64,000 bases of DNA, taken from Sphingomonas tagetis (GTDB lineage Bacteria > Pseudomonadota > Alphaproteobacteria > Sphingomonadales > Sphingomonadaceae). Location: positions 165,324 through 229,323 of the forward strand of contig NZ_JAMLDX010000007.1 of NCBI RefSeq assembly GCF_024211275.1. Direction: 5' to 3'. Shown here one piece after another: positions 12,005 through 21,707 of the stretch. Within the stretch, counting starts at the first letter, position 1; the number at the start of each line of letters is the position of its first letter. The notes under the pieces are model-generated. The model was not told where the DNA came from. It saw nothing but the letters and a program-made list of their open reading frames with translations, and made no database searches. A program made the translations under genes and the position numbers.

Positions 12005-15000
12005 CTAATGAAAATCGCGCGAGCGCGGCAGGATGCGCACATCGCGCGGGTGGCGGCTGCCGGAGGACTTGGCGACCTCGTCCGGGTGGCAGAGCGGCGT
12101 CGGCACCGGTTCGTCCGACAGCTGGCGCAGCAGCCCGGTACGGTCGACCACCTGGCTCGCCATCAGATGGACGACGCCTTCCTTGCTGCGCTGGACCACG
12201 CCTTCGACCACCATCAGCCGCGACGCCATCACCGCGCGCCGCTGCCGCTCGAAGTCGCGCGCCCACAGCAGCACGTTGGTGATGCCGGTCTCGTCCTCCA
12301 GCGTGATGAAGATCGCATTGCCCTTGCCCGGCCGCTGGCGGATCAGCACCACCCCGCCGGTGCGCACGCGGCGGCCGGCCTTGGCCGCGCTGGTCTCGGC
12401 GCAGCTCAGCACGCCCTCCCCGCGCAGCGTCTCGCGCAGGAACGTCATCGGATGGTCCTTCAGCGATAGCCGCGTGGTCTGATAGTCCGCCGCGACTTCC
12501 TCGTTCAGCGGCATTGCGGGCAGCGCGATCGCAGGCTCCTCGCCCAGCTCGCGGGCACGCGCGGCAGCGAACAGCGGCAGCGCGCCCGACGGCGTCCGTC
12601 GCGCCTCCCACAGACCCTCGCGGCGCGACAGGCCGAGCGAACCGAACGCGTCGGCATCGGCGAGCAGCCGCAGCGCGCGAGCGGGCAGGTTCGCGCGGCG
12701 TGCGAGTGGCTCGACCCCGTCGAACAATCCCGCCCCCCGTTCGGCAGCGAGCGAATGGCCCCAATCCTCCCTAAACCCGTCAATCTGGCGGAGCCCCAGC
12801 CGCAGCGCGAGCCCGCCATGCCCGGCCGGTTCGAGGCTGTTGTCCCACTGGCTGTGGTTCACATCGATCGGCCGCACCTCGACATCATGCTCGCGCGCGT
12901 CGCGCACGATCTGCGCGGGGGCATAGAAACCCATCGGCTGCGAATTGAGCAACGCGCACGCAAACACCGCGGGATGGTGGCATTTGATCCACGCCGAGAC
13001 ATAGACCAGCCGCGCAAAGGACAGCGCATGGCTCTCAGGGAAGCCATAGGAGCCGAAGCCCTCGATCTGCTTGAAGCAGCGCTCGGCGAAATCGGCGGCA
13101 TAGCCGCGTCCGGTCATGCCCTTGATCATCTTCTCGCGAAAATTCTGGATCGTCCCCGCGTTACGGAACGTCGCCATCGCGCGGCGTAGCTCGTTCGCCT
13201 CTGAAGGCTCGAAGCCGGCAGCGGTAATGGCGAGTTTCATCGCCTGCTCTTGGAAGATCGGCACGCCGTAGGTCTTACCTAGAAGAATCTCTAACTCGTT
13301 GGGATCGTGAGGCGGACCTGGTGAAGGGTATTCAACCTTCTCTTCCTTGCACCGCCGCCGCAGATAGGGATGCACCATGTCGCCTTCGATCGGGCCGGGC
13401 CGAACGATCGCGACCTGCACGGTGAGGTCGTAGAGATTTTCAGGCTTGAGCCGTGGCAGCATGTTGATCTGCGCCCGGCTTTCCACCTGGAATACGCCAA
13501 TGCTGTCGCCTCTAGTCAGCATTTCATAGACCGCAGGATCGCTCGAATCGAGATCGACGCGCAGGTCCTTCTCACCCAGATCATGCTGCTTCATCAAATC
13601 GAAGCCCTTGCGGATGCAGGTGAGCATGCCGAGTGCCAGCACATCGACCTTCATCAGGCCGATTGCGTCGATATCGTCCTTGTCCCATTCGATAAAGGTG
13701 CGGTCGTCCATCGCCGCATTGTGCAGCGGCACCGTCTCGTCGAGCCGATCCTGAGTCAGCACGAAGCCACCGACATGCTGCGAGAGATGACGCGGGAACT
13801 GCGCCTTGAGCAACTGTCCGGCAAGATCGATCAGGCGGCGGATATCGGGCGCATCGATATCGAACCCGGCTTCCGCGACGCGATGTTCGGGCAAGTCGTT
13901 GCTGAAGCTGCCCCACACCGTGCTGACGATGCGTGCCGTGATGTCCTCGGTCAGCCCCAGCGCCTTGCCGACCTCGCGTACCGCGCTGCGCGGACGGTAA
14001 TGGATGACGGTCGCGGCGATGCCCGCGCGATGGCGGCCATAGCGGCGATAGACATATTGCATCACTTCCTCGCGCCGCTCGTGCTCGAAATCGACATCGA
14101 TGTCGGGCGGCTCGTCGCGCTCCTCGGACACGAAGCGCGAGAAGAGCAGATTGTACTTCACCGGATCGACCGAGGTGACCTCGAGCAGGAAGCAGACGAT
14201 CGAATTGGCCGCGCTGCCCCGCCCCTGGCACAGAATCGGCGGCTGCTGGCTGCGGGCGAATTTGACGAGGTCGTGGACGGTCAGGAAATAATAGGCGTAG
14301 TTGCGCTTGCCGATCAGTTCGAGCTCCGTGGCGAGCAGCTCCAGTGCCTCATCGAGCTTGTCTTCCGAATAATATTCATGCGCCGCCTTGGTGGTGATGT
14401 GCGCCAGCCACGCCTGCGGCTCCCACCCTGCCGGCACAGGCTCGTGCGGGTATTCGTATTTGAGCTGGCCGAGATGGAATTCGATCCGATCGAGCAGCTT
14501 TTGCGTCTGTGCGATCGCGTCGGGATAACTTTGAAACAGCCTCGCCATTTCTTCGGGCGCTTTCAGATGGCGCTCGGCATTGGCCCCCAGCCGCTGGCCG
14601 GCGTCCATGATCGTCACACCTTCGCGGATGCAGGTGAGGACATCCTGCAAAGGGCGATTTTCCGGCTCGGCGTAGAGCGTGTCGCCGACGGCGATCAATG
14701 GCACCGCGGAATGGAGAGCCGTCGTTTGCAGTTCGGCGAGACGGCGATCGTCCTGTCCCTGTCGCATCATGCTCGCGCCCAGCCAGACCCGGCCCGGCGC
14801 GATCCGCGCAAGGCGTGCGAGAAGCGATTCGAGCCCCGGTGGTTGGACCAATGTGAGTTGCGGCTGCACCGCGTCGCTGTGATAGTCTACGAGCTTGCGC
14901 CGCGGACGCTGCGGGGTGGCGGTCGAGTCCGACAGGACGATCAGCAGCAACTCGTCATGATAAGCGAGCAGGTCGGTCAGCCTGAGGATGCAATCGCCCT

Positions 15001-15415
15001 TTTCCGCGCGCAGATTGCCTTGCGTCAGCAGCTTGGTGAGATTGCCCCAACCGCGGCGATTGGCGGGATAGGCGACGATGTCCGGCGTACCGTCTTCGAA
15101 CACCAGCCGCGCCCCCGAGACGAGCTTGAGGTCGGGATAAGGCTGTCCCGCCTCTTCCGCTTTCTGCTTCCCATCTTTCAAGGCGCTCATGGCGCGCACC
15201 ACGCCCGCGACGGTATTGCGATCGGCGATACCAAGGCCTGACAATCCCAACGCTACCGCCCGGGAAACCAAGTCCGCCGGATGCGACGCCCCGCGCAGGA
15301 ACGAAAAATGCGTCGCCGCAACCAATTCGGCATAGCCGCTCACGCGAACAGGTGCCCCTTGCTGGTCCTTCTCGCTCACGCGAACAGGCGCTTTTGATGG
15401 GTCCTTCTCGCTCAC
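12005..15415 (-). CDS. dnaE2: Error-prone DNA polymerase (DnaE2/ImuC)
   Basis: C-family polymerase acting in SOS-induced translesion synthesis with ImuA and ImuB. It has an N-terminal PHP domain (YAELVAATHFSFLRGAS onward), the polymerase catalytic segment PPDIDVDFEHERREEVMQYV, and a C-terminal OB domain (GKGNAIFITLEDETGITNVL). Three in-frame GTG starts lie in a 36-bp tandem repeat: 15415 (GTGA overlap with the imuB stop), 15379 and 15343. I give the outer, translationally coupled start. The 15343 start matches the family N-terminus best and has AAGGGG 11 nt upstream, so the first 24 codons may be untranslated or an extra N-terminal extension. From 15343 the protein would be 1112 residues. Confidence 0.95.
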   Translation of the reverse strand: MSEKDPSKAPVRVSEKDQQGAPVRVSGYAELVAATHFSFLRGASHPADLVSRAVALGLSGLGIADRNTVAGVVRAMSALKDGKQKAEEAGQPYPDLKLVSGARLVFEDGTPDIVAYPANRRGWGNLTKLLTQGNLRAEKGDCILRLTDLLAYHDELLLIVLSDSTATPQRPRRKLVDYHSDAVQPQLTLVQPPGLESLLARLARIAPGRVWLGASMMRQGQDDRRLAELQTTALHSAVPLIAVGDTLYAEPENRPLQDVLTCIREGVTIMDAGQRLGANAERHLKAPEEMARLFQSYPDAIAQTQKLLDRIEFHLGQLKYEYPHEPVPAGWEPQAWLAHITTKAAHEYYSEDKLDEALELLATELELIGKRNYAYYFLTVHDLVKFARSQQPPILCQGRGSAANSIVCFLLEVTSVDPVKYNLLFSRFVSEERDEPPDIDVDFEHERREEVMQYVYRRYGRHRAGIAATVIHYRPRSAVREVGKALGLTEDITARIVSTVWGSFSNDLPEHRVAEAGFDIDAPDIRRLIDLAGQLLKAQFPRHLSQHVGGFVLTQDRLDETVPLHNAAMDDRTFIEWDKDDIDAIGLMKVDVLALGMLTCIRKGFDLMKQHDLGEKDLRVDLDSSDPAVYEMLTRGDSIGVFQVESRAQINMLPRLKPENLYDLTVQVAIVRPGPIEGDMVHPYLRRRCKEEKVEYPSPGPPHDPNELEILLGKTYGVPIFQEQAMKLAITAAGFEPSEANELRRAMATFRNAGTIQNFREKMIKGMTGRGYAADFAERCFKQIEGFGSYGFPESHALSFARLVYVSAWIKCHHPAVFACALLNSQPMGFYAPAQIVRDAREHDVEVRPIDVNHSQWDNSLEPAGHGGLALRLGLRQIDGFREDWGHSLAAERGAGLFDGVEPLARRANLPARALRLLADADAFGSLGLSRREGLWEARRTPSGALPLFAAARARELGEEPAIALPAMPLNEEVAADYQTTRLSLKDHPMTFLRETLRGEGVLSCAETSAAKAGRRVRTGGVVLIRQRPGKGNAIFITLEDETGITNVLLWARDFERQRRAVMASRLMVVEGVVQRSKEGVVHLMASQVVDRTGLLRQLSDEPVPTPLCHPDEVAKSSGSRHPRDVRILPRSRDFH

Positions 15416-15423
15416 GCGAACAG
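15339..15423. repeat. 36-bp tandem repeat (2.4 copies) across the imuB/dnaE2 junction
   Basis: Units 15339-15374 and 15375-15410 and a partial third copy from 15411 share CTCACGCGAACAG at one end and GGTCCTTCTCG at the other. The period is exactly 36 bp, i.e. 12 codons, so the dnaE2 frame is kept. In protein each unit reads VRVSEKD...AP. Every copy carries the imuB-stop/dnaE2-start context (GCGTGAGCG), so the translation start region has been triplicated. Divergence in the middle of the units shows the duplication is not brand new. Confidence 0.92.
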
Positions 15424-16950
15424 TCCATGGACATACCAGCGCGGTGCCGGCTTCTCGTCGTACAGCCCGTGGCGGAACAGCCAGAAGCGGCGGCCGCGCA
15501 CATCCTCGACGCGGTAATAGTCGCGCGTCAGCCCGGGATCGCCCGGCGCGCGGCGCCACCATTCGGCGGCGATGCGCTCGGGGCCTTCGAAGCGCGATAC
15601 CTCGTGCAGATTGCGCCGCCAGCGGAAGCGGCGCGGCGGGCCGTCGGGCAACTCGGCGATCACCTCGACCGGCTGCGGCGGGTCGAACAGATGGATCGGG
15701 CGGTGCGGCGGTTCGCCGGGATCGGAGGTCGCCCAGAGCATAGGCGCGGACGCCTCGATCGCCGGCAAGGCCAGCACGGCCTGTTCGGGGATATGCGTAT
15801 CGCGCGCCACGAAGCGGCGGATGCGACGCGCGCCCGCACGCATGCTGAGCCGATCGACCAGCTCGCCGATTGCCTCCTCGGCGCGGTCCGATCCGCCTTC
15901 GAGCTGGAGCTGCGCGGCGGCGAGCGGCTCGACCCGCGGCACCGCCAGCCGGATCATGTCGAAGCCGAAGCCCGGATCGATCGGATCGGACAGCGCCGCC
16001 ACCCGCTCGGTGAACAGCCGCATGATCCGCGCGGGATCACGCAACGGCGCGCCGCATTCGACCGCGAGATCGACGACATGCCCGTCGCTGCGGAACAGCC
16101 GCGCGACGAAGCGGCGACCACCCTTGCGCTGTTCCTCCATCTCGGCCCCGGCCTGCTGCGCCAGCTCGCCGATCACCGCGACCGCATCGTCGGCACGCGC
16201 GATCGGTTCGGCAAAGCGGCACTCGAACAGCAAGGCGGGCGGCGCGCGGCGCGGGGTGATGCGGCTGCCGGTGCGGCCGAGCACGCGGTCCAGCCGGTCG
16301 GGCAGCTCGATCCCGAAGCGAGCGGCGAGCGGCTCGGCCGGCCGGTCGGCGAGATCGCCGAAGGTCTTCAATCCCGCCCGCCGCAGCGAGCGCTCCGCCT
16401 CCGCGTCCAGCTCCAGCGCCGCAACCGGCAGCCGCCGCAGTGCCGCCGCCTCGCTCGACGACGGCGCGGTCTGGAACCGCGCCAGCGCCCGCGCGCCCTC
16501 CGGCGTGTCGGCCAGCGCATGACGCAAATGCCCGGTCCAGCGCCGCATCCGCGCCTCGACCTCCGCCAGCAGGCCATATTCGCCGCCGAACAGATGCGCG
16601 CAGCCGGTGATGTCGAGCGCGATGCCGTCGGGCGGCTCGGTCATCACGCCGGGGGTGAAGCGGTCGCAGGCATCGGCGATGCGTTCGAGCCACGCCATGT
16701 CGGCGGCGGGATCGGCCTCGATCGCCGCCAGCTCGGGGACGCGCGCCCGCGCATCGGCCAGCGTCATCCCCGCTGCCAGACCCAGCGCCACCGCCGCCGG
16801 ATCGCACGCCGTCAGCCGCACCGCGCCCTTGTGCCGCTCGGTCAGGCCAAGCGGGCCGTCCGCCCGCCTGACGCTAGCCGGCGAGCACCGCGCCAGCCGG
16901 TCGGTCGCCAGAAACGGGAACCACAGCGCCAGATACCGTCTCGCCGTCAT
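15412..16950 (-). CDS. imuB: ImuB, Y-family-like DNA polymerase homologue without catalytic activity
   Basis: A 512-residue Y-family-related protein that, in the studied ImuA-ImuB-DnaE2 systems, acts as the adaptor between the beta clamp and DnaE2. The start at 16950 gives MTARRYLALWFPFLATDRL, the usual family N-terminus; the reading frame is open further upstream, but that part overlaps imuA and is not conserved. The acidic catalytic residues of true Y polymerases are not evident in the LALWFPFLATDRL segment. It overlaps imuA by 77 nt and dnaE2 by 4 nt (GTGA). Confidence 0.93.
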   Translation of the reverse strand: MTARRYLALWFPFLATDRLARCSPASVRRADGPLGLTERHKGAVRLTACDPAAVALGLAAGMTLADARARVPELAAIEADPAADMAWLERIADACDRFTPGVMTEPPDGIALDITGCAHLFGGEYGLLAEVEARMRRWTGHLRHALADTPEGARALARFQTAPSSSEAAALRRLPVAALELDAEAERSLRRAGLKTFGDLADRPAEPLAARFGIELPDRLDRVLGRTGSRITPRRAPPALLFECRFAEPIARADDAVAVIGELAQQAGAEMEEQRKGGRRFVARLFRSDGHVVDLAVECGAPLRDPARIMRLFTERVAALSDPIDPGFGFDMIRLAVPRVEPLAAAQLQLEGGSDRAEEAIGELVDRLSMRAGARRIRRFVARDTHIPEQAVLALPAIEASAPMLWATSDPGEPPHRPIHLFDPPQPVEVIAELPDGPPRRFRWRRNLHEVSRFEGPERIAAEWWRRAPGDPGLTRDYYRVEDVRGRRFWLFRHGLYDEKPAPRWYVHGLFA

Positions 16951-17656
16951 GTTCCTGATCCCGTAACACCCCGTTCGCCCGATCCCATTCGACTCGCCAT
17001 ACGCCGCCATCGGGCCGGCCGCGCTGGCGCAACAATTCGATCCGCCAGGCCGGATGGCCGGGCGCGTTCGCCGCGAGCGCAGTCGAACGCGTGGGCGCCA
17101 CGCCGATCCGCGTCTGCGCGGCGCTCGGCGCCTCATGCCCGGCGACGCGAAGCAGCAGCGCCGTCACCCCGGACCCTTCCGCCGCCAGCGCCAGCCGCCG
17201 CGTCGCGGTGAGGTCGAGCGGCCGCGGATCGCCCCATAATTCGATCACCACCGCGCCCAGCGCCGGACAGCGGACTGCGTCCGCTGCGGCTCGCAGCACC
17301 GCGGCCGCATCGGGCAGCACGCCGAGGATCAGCCGCGCCGGATCGAAACCGATCTCGGCCAGCCCCGCCGCGTGCAGCCGCCCCATGCCGCGCTCGGCCG
17401 CTTCCTCGCGCAGCCACAGCAACTCGCCGCCGAGCCGCTGCGCGAGCACCCCGGCAAAACCCGCGCCGCTGCCCGACTCGCCTGCATCGGCGACCTGCAA
17501 TTCATGCACGCGCCCGCGCAGCAACCCGCCGCCAAGGGCATGATCGAGCTCGTCATGCCCGGTCGGTGCATGGCGCAATGCCACACTCGCCGGCTTGTGG
17601 CGGCGCTCGATCCGCGCCAGATGACGCTTGAGCAAAGGCAACGACTCGACGGACAT
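16874..17656 (-). CDS. imuA: ImuA, RecA-related SOS mutagenesis protein
   Basis: A 260-residue RecA/SulA-like protein that opens the imuA-imuB-dnaE2 operon. Family features: a GHDELDHALGGGLLRGRVHEL segment near residues 33-53, where RecA has its Walker A region but here without a canonical P-loop, and WRIELLRQRGRPDGGVWRVEW near the C-terminus. It assists mutagenic translesion synthesis by ImuB and DnaE2. Its ATG lies only 2 nt from a LexA box, so the mRNA is expected to have almost no leader; a start slightly downstream is not excluded. Confidence 0.9.
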   Translation of the reverse strand: MSVESLPLLKRHLARIERRHKPASVALRHAPTGHDELDHALGGGLLRGRVHELQVADAGESGSGAGFAGVLAQRLGGELLWLREEAAERGMGRLHAAGLAEIGFDPARLILGVLPDAAAVLRAAADAVRCPALGAVVIELWGDPRPLDLTATRRLALAAEGSGVTALLLRVAGHEAPSAAQTRIGVAPTRSTALAANAPGHPAWRIELLRQRGRPDGGVWRVEWDRANGVLRDQEHDGETVSGAVVPVSGDRPAGAVLAG

Positions 17657-17658
17657 AT

Positions 17659-17673
17659 GTTCGCTATATGTTC
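17659..17673 (-). promoter_or_regulatory. LexA (SOS) box of imuA-imuB-dnaE2
   Basis: GTTC-GCTATAT-GTTC on the plus strand (GAAC-N7-GAAC on the coding strand), an exact match to the alphaproteobacterial LexA operator. It ends 2 nt before the imuA ATG. A TTGACT at 17692-17697 (minus strand) may be the -35 element. LexA bound here should block initiation. Confidence 0.9.
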
Positions 17674-17719
17674 CGCCTTATACCCGGCCTGAGTCAAGCG
17701 CTTTGCCGAGTAAGTGAGG

Positions 17720-19378
17720 TCAATCGAGGATCGCGGGCAGGTCCAGTCCCTTGTCGCGCGCGCAATCGAGCGCGATGTCATAGCCGGCATCGGCATGGCG
17801 CATCACGCCGGTCGCGGGGTCGTTCCACAGCACGCGTTCGAGCCGCCGCGCCGCTTCGGGCGTGCCGTCTGCCACGATGACCATACCGGCATGCTGCGAA
17901 TAGCCCATTCCGACCCCGCCGCCATGATGCAGCGACACCCATGTCGCGCCCGATGCGGTGTTGAGCAGCGCATTGAGCAGCGGCCAGTCGCTGACCGCGT
18001 CCGACCCGTCCCGCATCGCCTCGGTCTCGCGGTTGGGCGAAGCGACCGAACCCGAATCAAGATGATCGCGGCCGATCACCACCGGCGCCTTGAGTTCGCC
18101 GCTGGCCACCATTTCATTAAACGCCAGGCCGAGCCGGTGGCGATCGCCGAGCCCGACCCAGCAGATCCGCGCGGGCAGCCCCTGAAAGCGGATCCGCTCG
18201 CGCGCCATGTCGAGCCAGCGGTGGAGATGCGCGTCGTCGGGCAGCAATTCCTTCACCCTGGCGTCGGTCTTGTAGATATCCTCAGGGTCGCCCGACAGCG
18301 CCGCCCAGCGGAACGGCCCGATACCGCGGCAGAAGAGCGGGCGGATATAGGCGGGGACGAAGCCCGGAAAGTCGAACGCGTTGGCGACGCCTTCGTCCTT
18401 CGCCACCTGACGGATGTTGTTGCCATAATCGACCGTGGGGACGCCGGCCGCCTGGAAATCGAGCATCGCACGGACATGCACCGCCATCGACGCCTTGGCG
18501 GCAGCGGCGACCGCCTCGGGTTCGCGCTCGCGGCGCTCGACCCATTCCGCCACGGTCCAGCCCGCCGGGAGATAGCCGTTGACCGGATCGTGCGCGCTCG
18601 TCTGGTCGGTCAGCAGATCGGGCCGCACGCCGCGCCGGAACAGCTCGGGCAGGATTTCGGCGGCATTGCCGAGCAGCCCGACCGAGACCGGCGCTTTCGC
18701 CGTGATCATGATCTCGACCGCCTCGTCGATGCTGTCGGTCGCGCGGTTGAGATAGCCGGTGCGCAGCCGCATCTCGATCCGGCTCGGCTGGCATTCGATC
18801 GCGAGGCACGACGCGCCCGCCATTACCGCAGCGAGCGGCTGTGCGCCGCCCATCCCGCCGAGGCCGGCGGTCAGCAACCACTTGCCAGAAAGGTCGCCGC
18901 CATAATGCTGGCGGCCCATCTCGACGAACGTCTCGTACGTACCCTGCACGATGCCCTGCGTGCCGATATAGATCCACGACCCCGCGGTCATCTGGCCGTA
19001 CATCGCCAGCCCCTTGCGGTCGAGTTCGTTGAAATGCGCCCAGTCGGCCCATTTGGGCACGAGGTTGGAATTGGCGATCAGCACGCGCGGCGCATCGGCA
19101 TGGGTGCGGAACACCCCGACCGGCTTGCCCGACTGGATCAGCAGCGTCTGGTCATCTTCGAGCCGCCGGAGCGTCTCGACGATCTTGTCATAGCTTTCCC
19201 AATCGCGCGCGGCGCGGCCGATGCCGCCATAGACGACCAGCTCCTCGGGCCGCTCGGCGACGTCGGGATGCAGGTTGTTCATCAGCATGCGCAGCGGCGC
19301 TTCGGTCAGCCAGCTCTTCGCCGACAGCGTGGTACCGGTCGCGGGACGGATCACGCGGCTGTTGTCGAGGCGGGTCAT
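17720..19378 (-). CDS. hutU: Urocanate hydratase
   Basis: A 552-residue urocanase that hydrates urocanate to imidazolonepropionate using tightly bound NAD+. Diagnostic stretches are [33 protein letters not shown] and the catalytic-Cys segment [19 protein letters not shown]. Length is normal. The ATG overlaps the hutG stop (ATGA, 19375-19378), making it the last gene of hutI-hutH-hutG-hutU. Cytosolic. Confidence 0.98.
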   Translation of the reverse strand: MTRLDNSRVIRPATGTTLSAKSWLTEAPLRMLMNNLHPDVAERPEELVVYGGIGRAARDWESYDKIVETLRRLEDDQTLLIQSGKPVGVFRTHADAPRVLIANSNLVPKWADWAHFNELDRKGLAMYGQMTAGSWIYIGTQGIVQGTYETFVEMGRQHYGGDLSGKWLLTAGLGGMGGAQPLAAVMAGASCLAIECQPSRIEMRLRTGYLNRATDSIDEAVEIMITAKAPVSVGLLGNAAEILPELFRRGVRPDLLTDQTSAHDPVNGYLPAGWTVAEWVERREREPEAVAAAAKASMAVHVRAMLDFQAAGVPTVDYGNNIRQVAKDEGVANAFDFPGFVPAYIRPLFCRGIGPFRWAALSGDPEDIYKTDARVKELLPDDAHLHRWLDMARERIRFQGLPARICWVGLGDRHRLGLAFNEMVASGELKAPVVIGRDHLDSGSVASPNRETEAMRDGSDAVSDWPLLNALLNTASGATWVSLHHGGGVGMGYSQHAGMVIVADGTPEAARRLERVLWNDPATGVMRHADAGYDIALDCARDKGLDLPAILD

Positions 19379-20181
19379 TGCGGGTCCTTGGCAAAGGCGA
19401 GGCAGGCGTCGAGCACGCAGCGGAGCGTGGGCAGGATGGCGGGATCGGGATCGGGCGGCGTCGGCCAGTTATCGAGGCCGGGCCGTTCCGGTTCGGTGAG
19501 ATAGCCGCGCATCGCCAGCTCCATCTGGATCGCATGGATGCCGTCCGCCGGGCGGCCATAATGCCGCGTCGTCCAGCCGCCGCGAAACCGCCCGTCGAGC
19601 ACATGGCTCATGCCGCTGGCAGCGCAGATCGCGGTCACCGCTTCGGTCAGGGCGGGATCGCAAGTTTGCCCGCCATTGGTGCCGATGTTGAACTGCGGCA
19701 GCTCGCCATCGAACAGTCGCGGCACATGGCTGCGGATCGAGTGTGCGTCGTAGAGGACGACGCGCGGATTCGCTTCGCGCAACTGGTAGAGTTCGGCATC
19801 GAGCGCGGCGTGATAGGGGTCGAAATAGGCGGCGCGGCGGCGGTCGATCTCGGCCTGATCGGGCGTCTCGCCGGGATAGAGCGGCTCGCCGTCGAACGTC
19901 TCGGTCGGGCACAGGCCGGTGGTCGTCTGGCCGGGATAGAGCGACATACCCGAAGGATCGCGGTTGCAGTCGATCACGCTGCGCGACAGCCGTGTCCGCA
20001 CCGTCGTCGCGCCCAACTCGCGCGCGAAGCCATAGAGCCGGTCGACCCACCAGTCCGCGTCCTTGCGCGCCAGCCAGGGCGAGACGAACGCGTCGGCCAG
20101 CTCGGGCGGCAGCTCGGTGCCCGTGTGCGGGAAAGCGACGACCAGCGGCGCATCGCCGCGATGGATTTCCAGCCAGCTCAT
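19375..20181 (-). CDS. hutG: N-formylglutamate deformylase
   Basis: A 268-residue zinc amidohydrolase that cleaves N-formylglutamate to glutamate and formate, the last step of the five-step histidine pathway. Typical features are [12 protein letters not shown] near the N-terminus, [18 protein letters not shown], and [20 protein letters not shown]. The ATG at 20181 overlaps the hutH stop (ATGA). The reading frame is open further upstream, but that is only the shadow of hutH. Presence of both hutF and hutG identifies the formate-producing route. Confidence 0.95.
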   Translation of the reverse strand: MSWLEIHRGDAPLVVAFPHTGTELPPELADAFVSPWLARKDADWWVDRLYGFARELGATTVRTRLSRSVIDCNRDPSGMSLYPGQTTTGLCPTETFDGEPLYPGETPDQAEIDRRRAAYFDPYHAALDAELYQLREANPRVVLYDAHSIRSHVPRLFDGELPQFNIGTNGGQTCDPALTEAVTAICAASGMSHVLDGRFRGGWTTRHYGRPADGIHAIQMELAMRGYLTEPERPGLDNWPTPPDPDPAILPTLRCVLDACLAFAKDPQ

Positions 20182-21707
20182 GCCAGCCCCGGCAGGCCGA
20201 GCCCCGCCGCCGCGACGATCGCCCCGCTGCGCACGAGATCGGCTGCGGCCAGCAGCTCGGGATGGAAGTGACGGTCGTCGTCGAGCATCGGCACCACGTC
20301 GCGCAGCCGCTGCCGCACGGCTTCGAGCGCGGGGCTGGAAGCCAGCGGCGCGTGAAAGTCGCACCCCTGCCCTGCCGCCAGCAATTCGATGCCGACGACA
20401 TTCATCGCGTTCGCCGCCATGTCGAGCAGGCGGCGGGCGCCATGCGCCGCCATCGAGACATGATCCTCCTGATTGGCCGAGGTCGGGATCGAATCGACGC
20501 TGGCGGGCGTGGCGCGCTGCTTGTTCTCCGACACCAAAGCGGCCGCCGTAACCTGCGGGATCATGAAGCCCGAATTGAGCCCCGGCTTGGGCGTCAGGAA
20601 CGCGGGCAGCCCCGACAACGCCGGATCGACCAGCATCGCGATGCGACGTTCGGTGATCGATCCGATCTCGCAGATGGCGAGCGCGATCATGTCCGCCGCG
20701 AACGCGACCGGCTCGGCGTGGAAGTTGCCGCCGGAGAGCGCTTCGTCGGTGTCGGGAAAGATCAGCGGATTGTCGGACACGCCATTGGCTTCGGTCGCCA
20801 GCGTCGCCGCCGCCTGGCGCAACAGGTCGAGCACCGCGCCCATCACCTGCGGCTGGCAGCGCAGGCAATAGGGGTCCTGCACGCGCGCATCGCCCAGCAG
20901 ATGCGAGGCGCGGATCGCGGAACCCGCCATCAGTTCACGCAGCGCCGCCGCGGTCTCGATCTGCCCGGCATGACGGCGCAGCGCGTGGATACGCGGGTCG
21001 AACGGTGTATCGGAGCCCTTTGCCGCCTCGGTCGCCAGCGCGCCGGTGACCAGCGCCGACTGGAACAGCAACTCGGTCTCGAACAGCCCGGCGAGCGCAT
21101 TGGCGGTCGAGAATTGCGTGCCGTTGAGCAGCGCCAGCCCTTCCTTGGGACCGAGTTCGAGCGGCGCGAGCCCGACACGAGCCAAAGCCTCTGTCGCAGG
21201 CAACCGCGCGCCGTCCAGTTTGATCTCGCCCACGCCGATCATCGCCGCGGCCATATGCGCCAGCGGCGCGAGGTCGCCACTCGCGCCGACCGAGCCCTGA
21301 CACGGCACCACCGGCGTCAGGCCTTTCGCCAGCATCGTTTCGAGCAGTGCGACCGTCGCAGGCCGCACGCCGGACGCGCCCTGTGCGAGGCTGGCGAGCT
21401 TGAGCGCCATCATCAGTCGCACGATCGCGGTCGGCGACGGCGCGCCGACGCCCGCGGCATGGCTCAGCACGATGTTGCGTTGAAGCGTCGCGAGATCGTC
21501 GTCGCCGATCTTCACGCTCGCCAGCTTTCCGAAGCCAGTGTTGATGCCATAGACCGGCTCGTGCCGCGCGAGGATGCGTTCGACCGCTGCGGCGCTCTCG
21601 GCGATGGCGCGCGCGCTCGCCGGATCGAGCCGCAGCGACGCGCCGCGATAGATCGCGCGCCAGTCGCGGAGCGGCACGTCGCCGGGGATGAGGAGGATTT
21701 CGGTCAC
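20178..21707 (-). CDS. hutH: Histidine ammonia-lyase
   Basis: A 509-residue histidase, deaminating histidine to urocanate. The MIO cofactor is formed from Ala-Ser-Gly in [15 protein letters not shown] (around residue 145), and [13 protein letters not shown] holds the catalytic Tyr. I chose the GTG at 21707 ([16 protein letters not shown]), whose first bases overlap the hutI stop (GTGA, 21704-21707); family proteins start at this point. The stop overlaps hutG. Cytosolic homotetramer in known members. Confidence 0.97.
   Translation of the reverse strand: MTEILLIPGDVPLRDWRAIYRGASLRLDPASARAIAESAAAVERILARHEPVYGINTGFGKLASVKIGDDDLATLQRNIVLSHAAGVGAPSPTAIVRLMMALKLASLAQGASGVRPATVALLETMLAKGLTPVVPCQGSVGASGDLAPLAHMAAAMIGVGEIKLDGARLPATEALARVGLAPLELGPKEGLALLNGTQFSTANALAGLFETELLFQSALVTGALATEAAKGSDTPFDPRIHALRRHAGQIETAAALRELMAGSAIRASHLLGDARVQDPYCLRCQPQVMGAVLDLLRQAAATLATEANGVSDNPLIFPDTDEALSGGNFHAEPVAFAADMIALAICEIGSITERRIAMLVDPALSGLPAFLTPKPGLNSGFMIPQVTAAALVSENKQRATPASVDSIPTSANQEDHVSMAAHGARRLLDMAANAMNVVGIELLAAGQGCDFHAPLASSPALEAVRQRLRDVVPMLDDDRHFHPELLAAADLVRSGAIVAAAGLGLPGLA

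Noticed and set aside
13370..15241. Plus-strand open frame opposite dnaE2
   Set aside because: It mirrors the codon pattern of dnaE2; no ribosome site or conserved motif.
15339..15423. CRISPR-like repeat array
   Set aside because: The 36-bp units are directly adjacent, with no unique spacers, lie inside a coding junction and keep frame; a plain tandem duplication.
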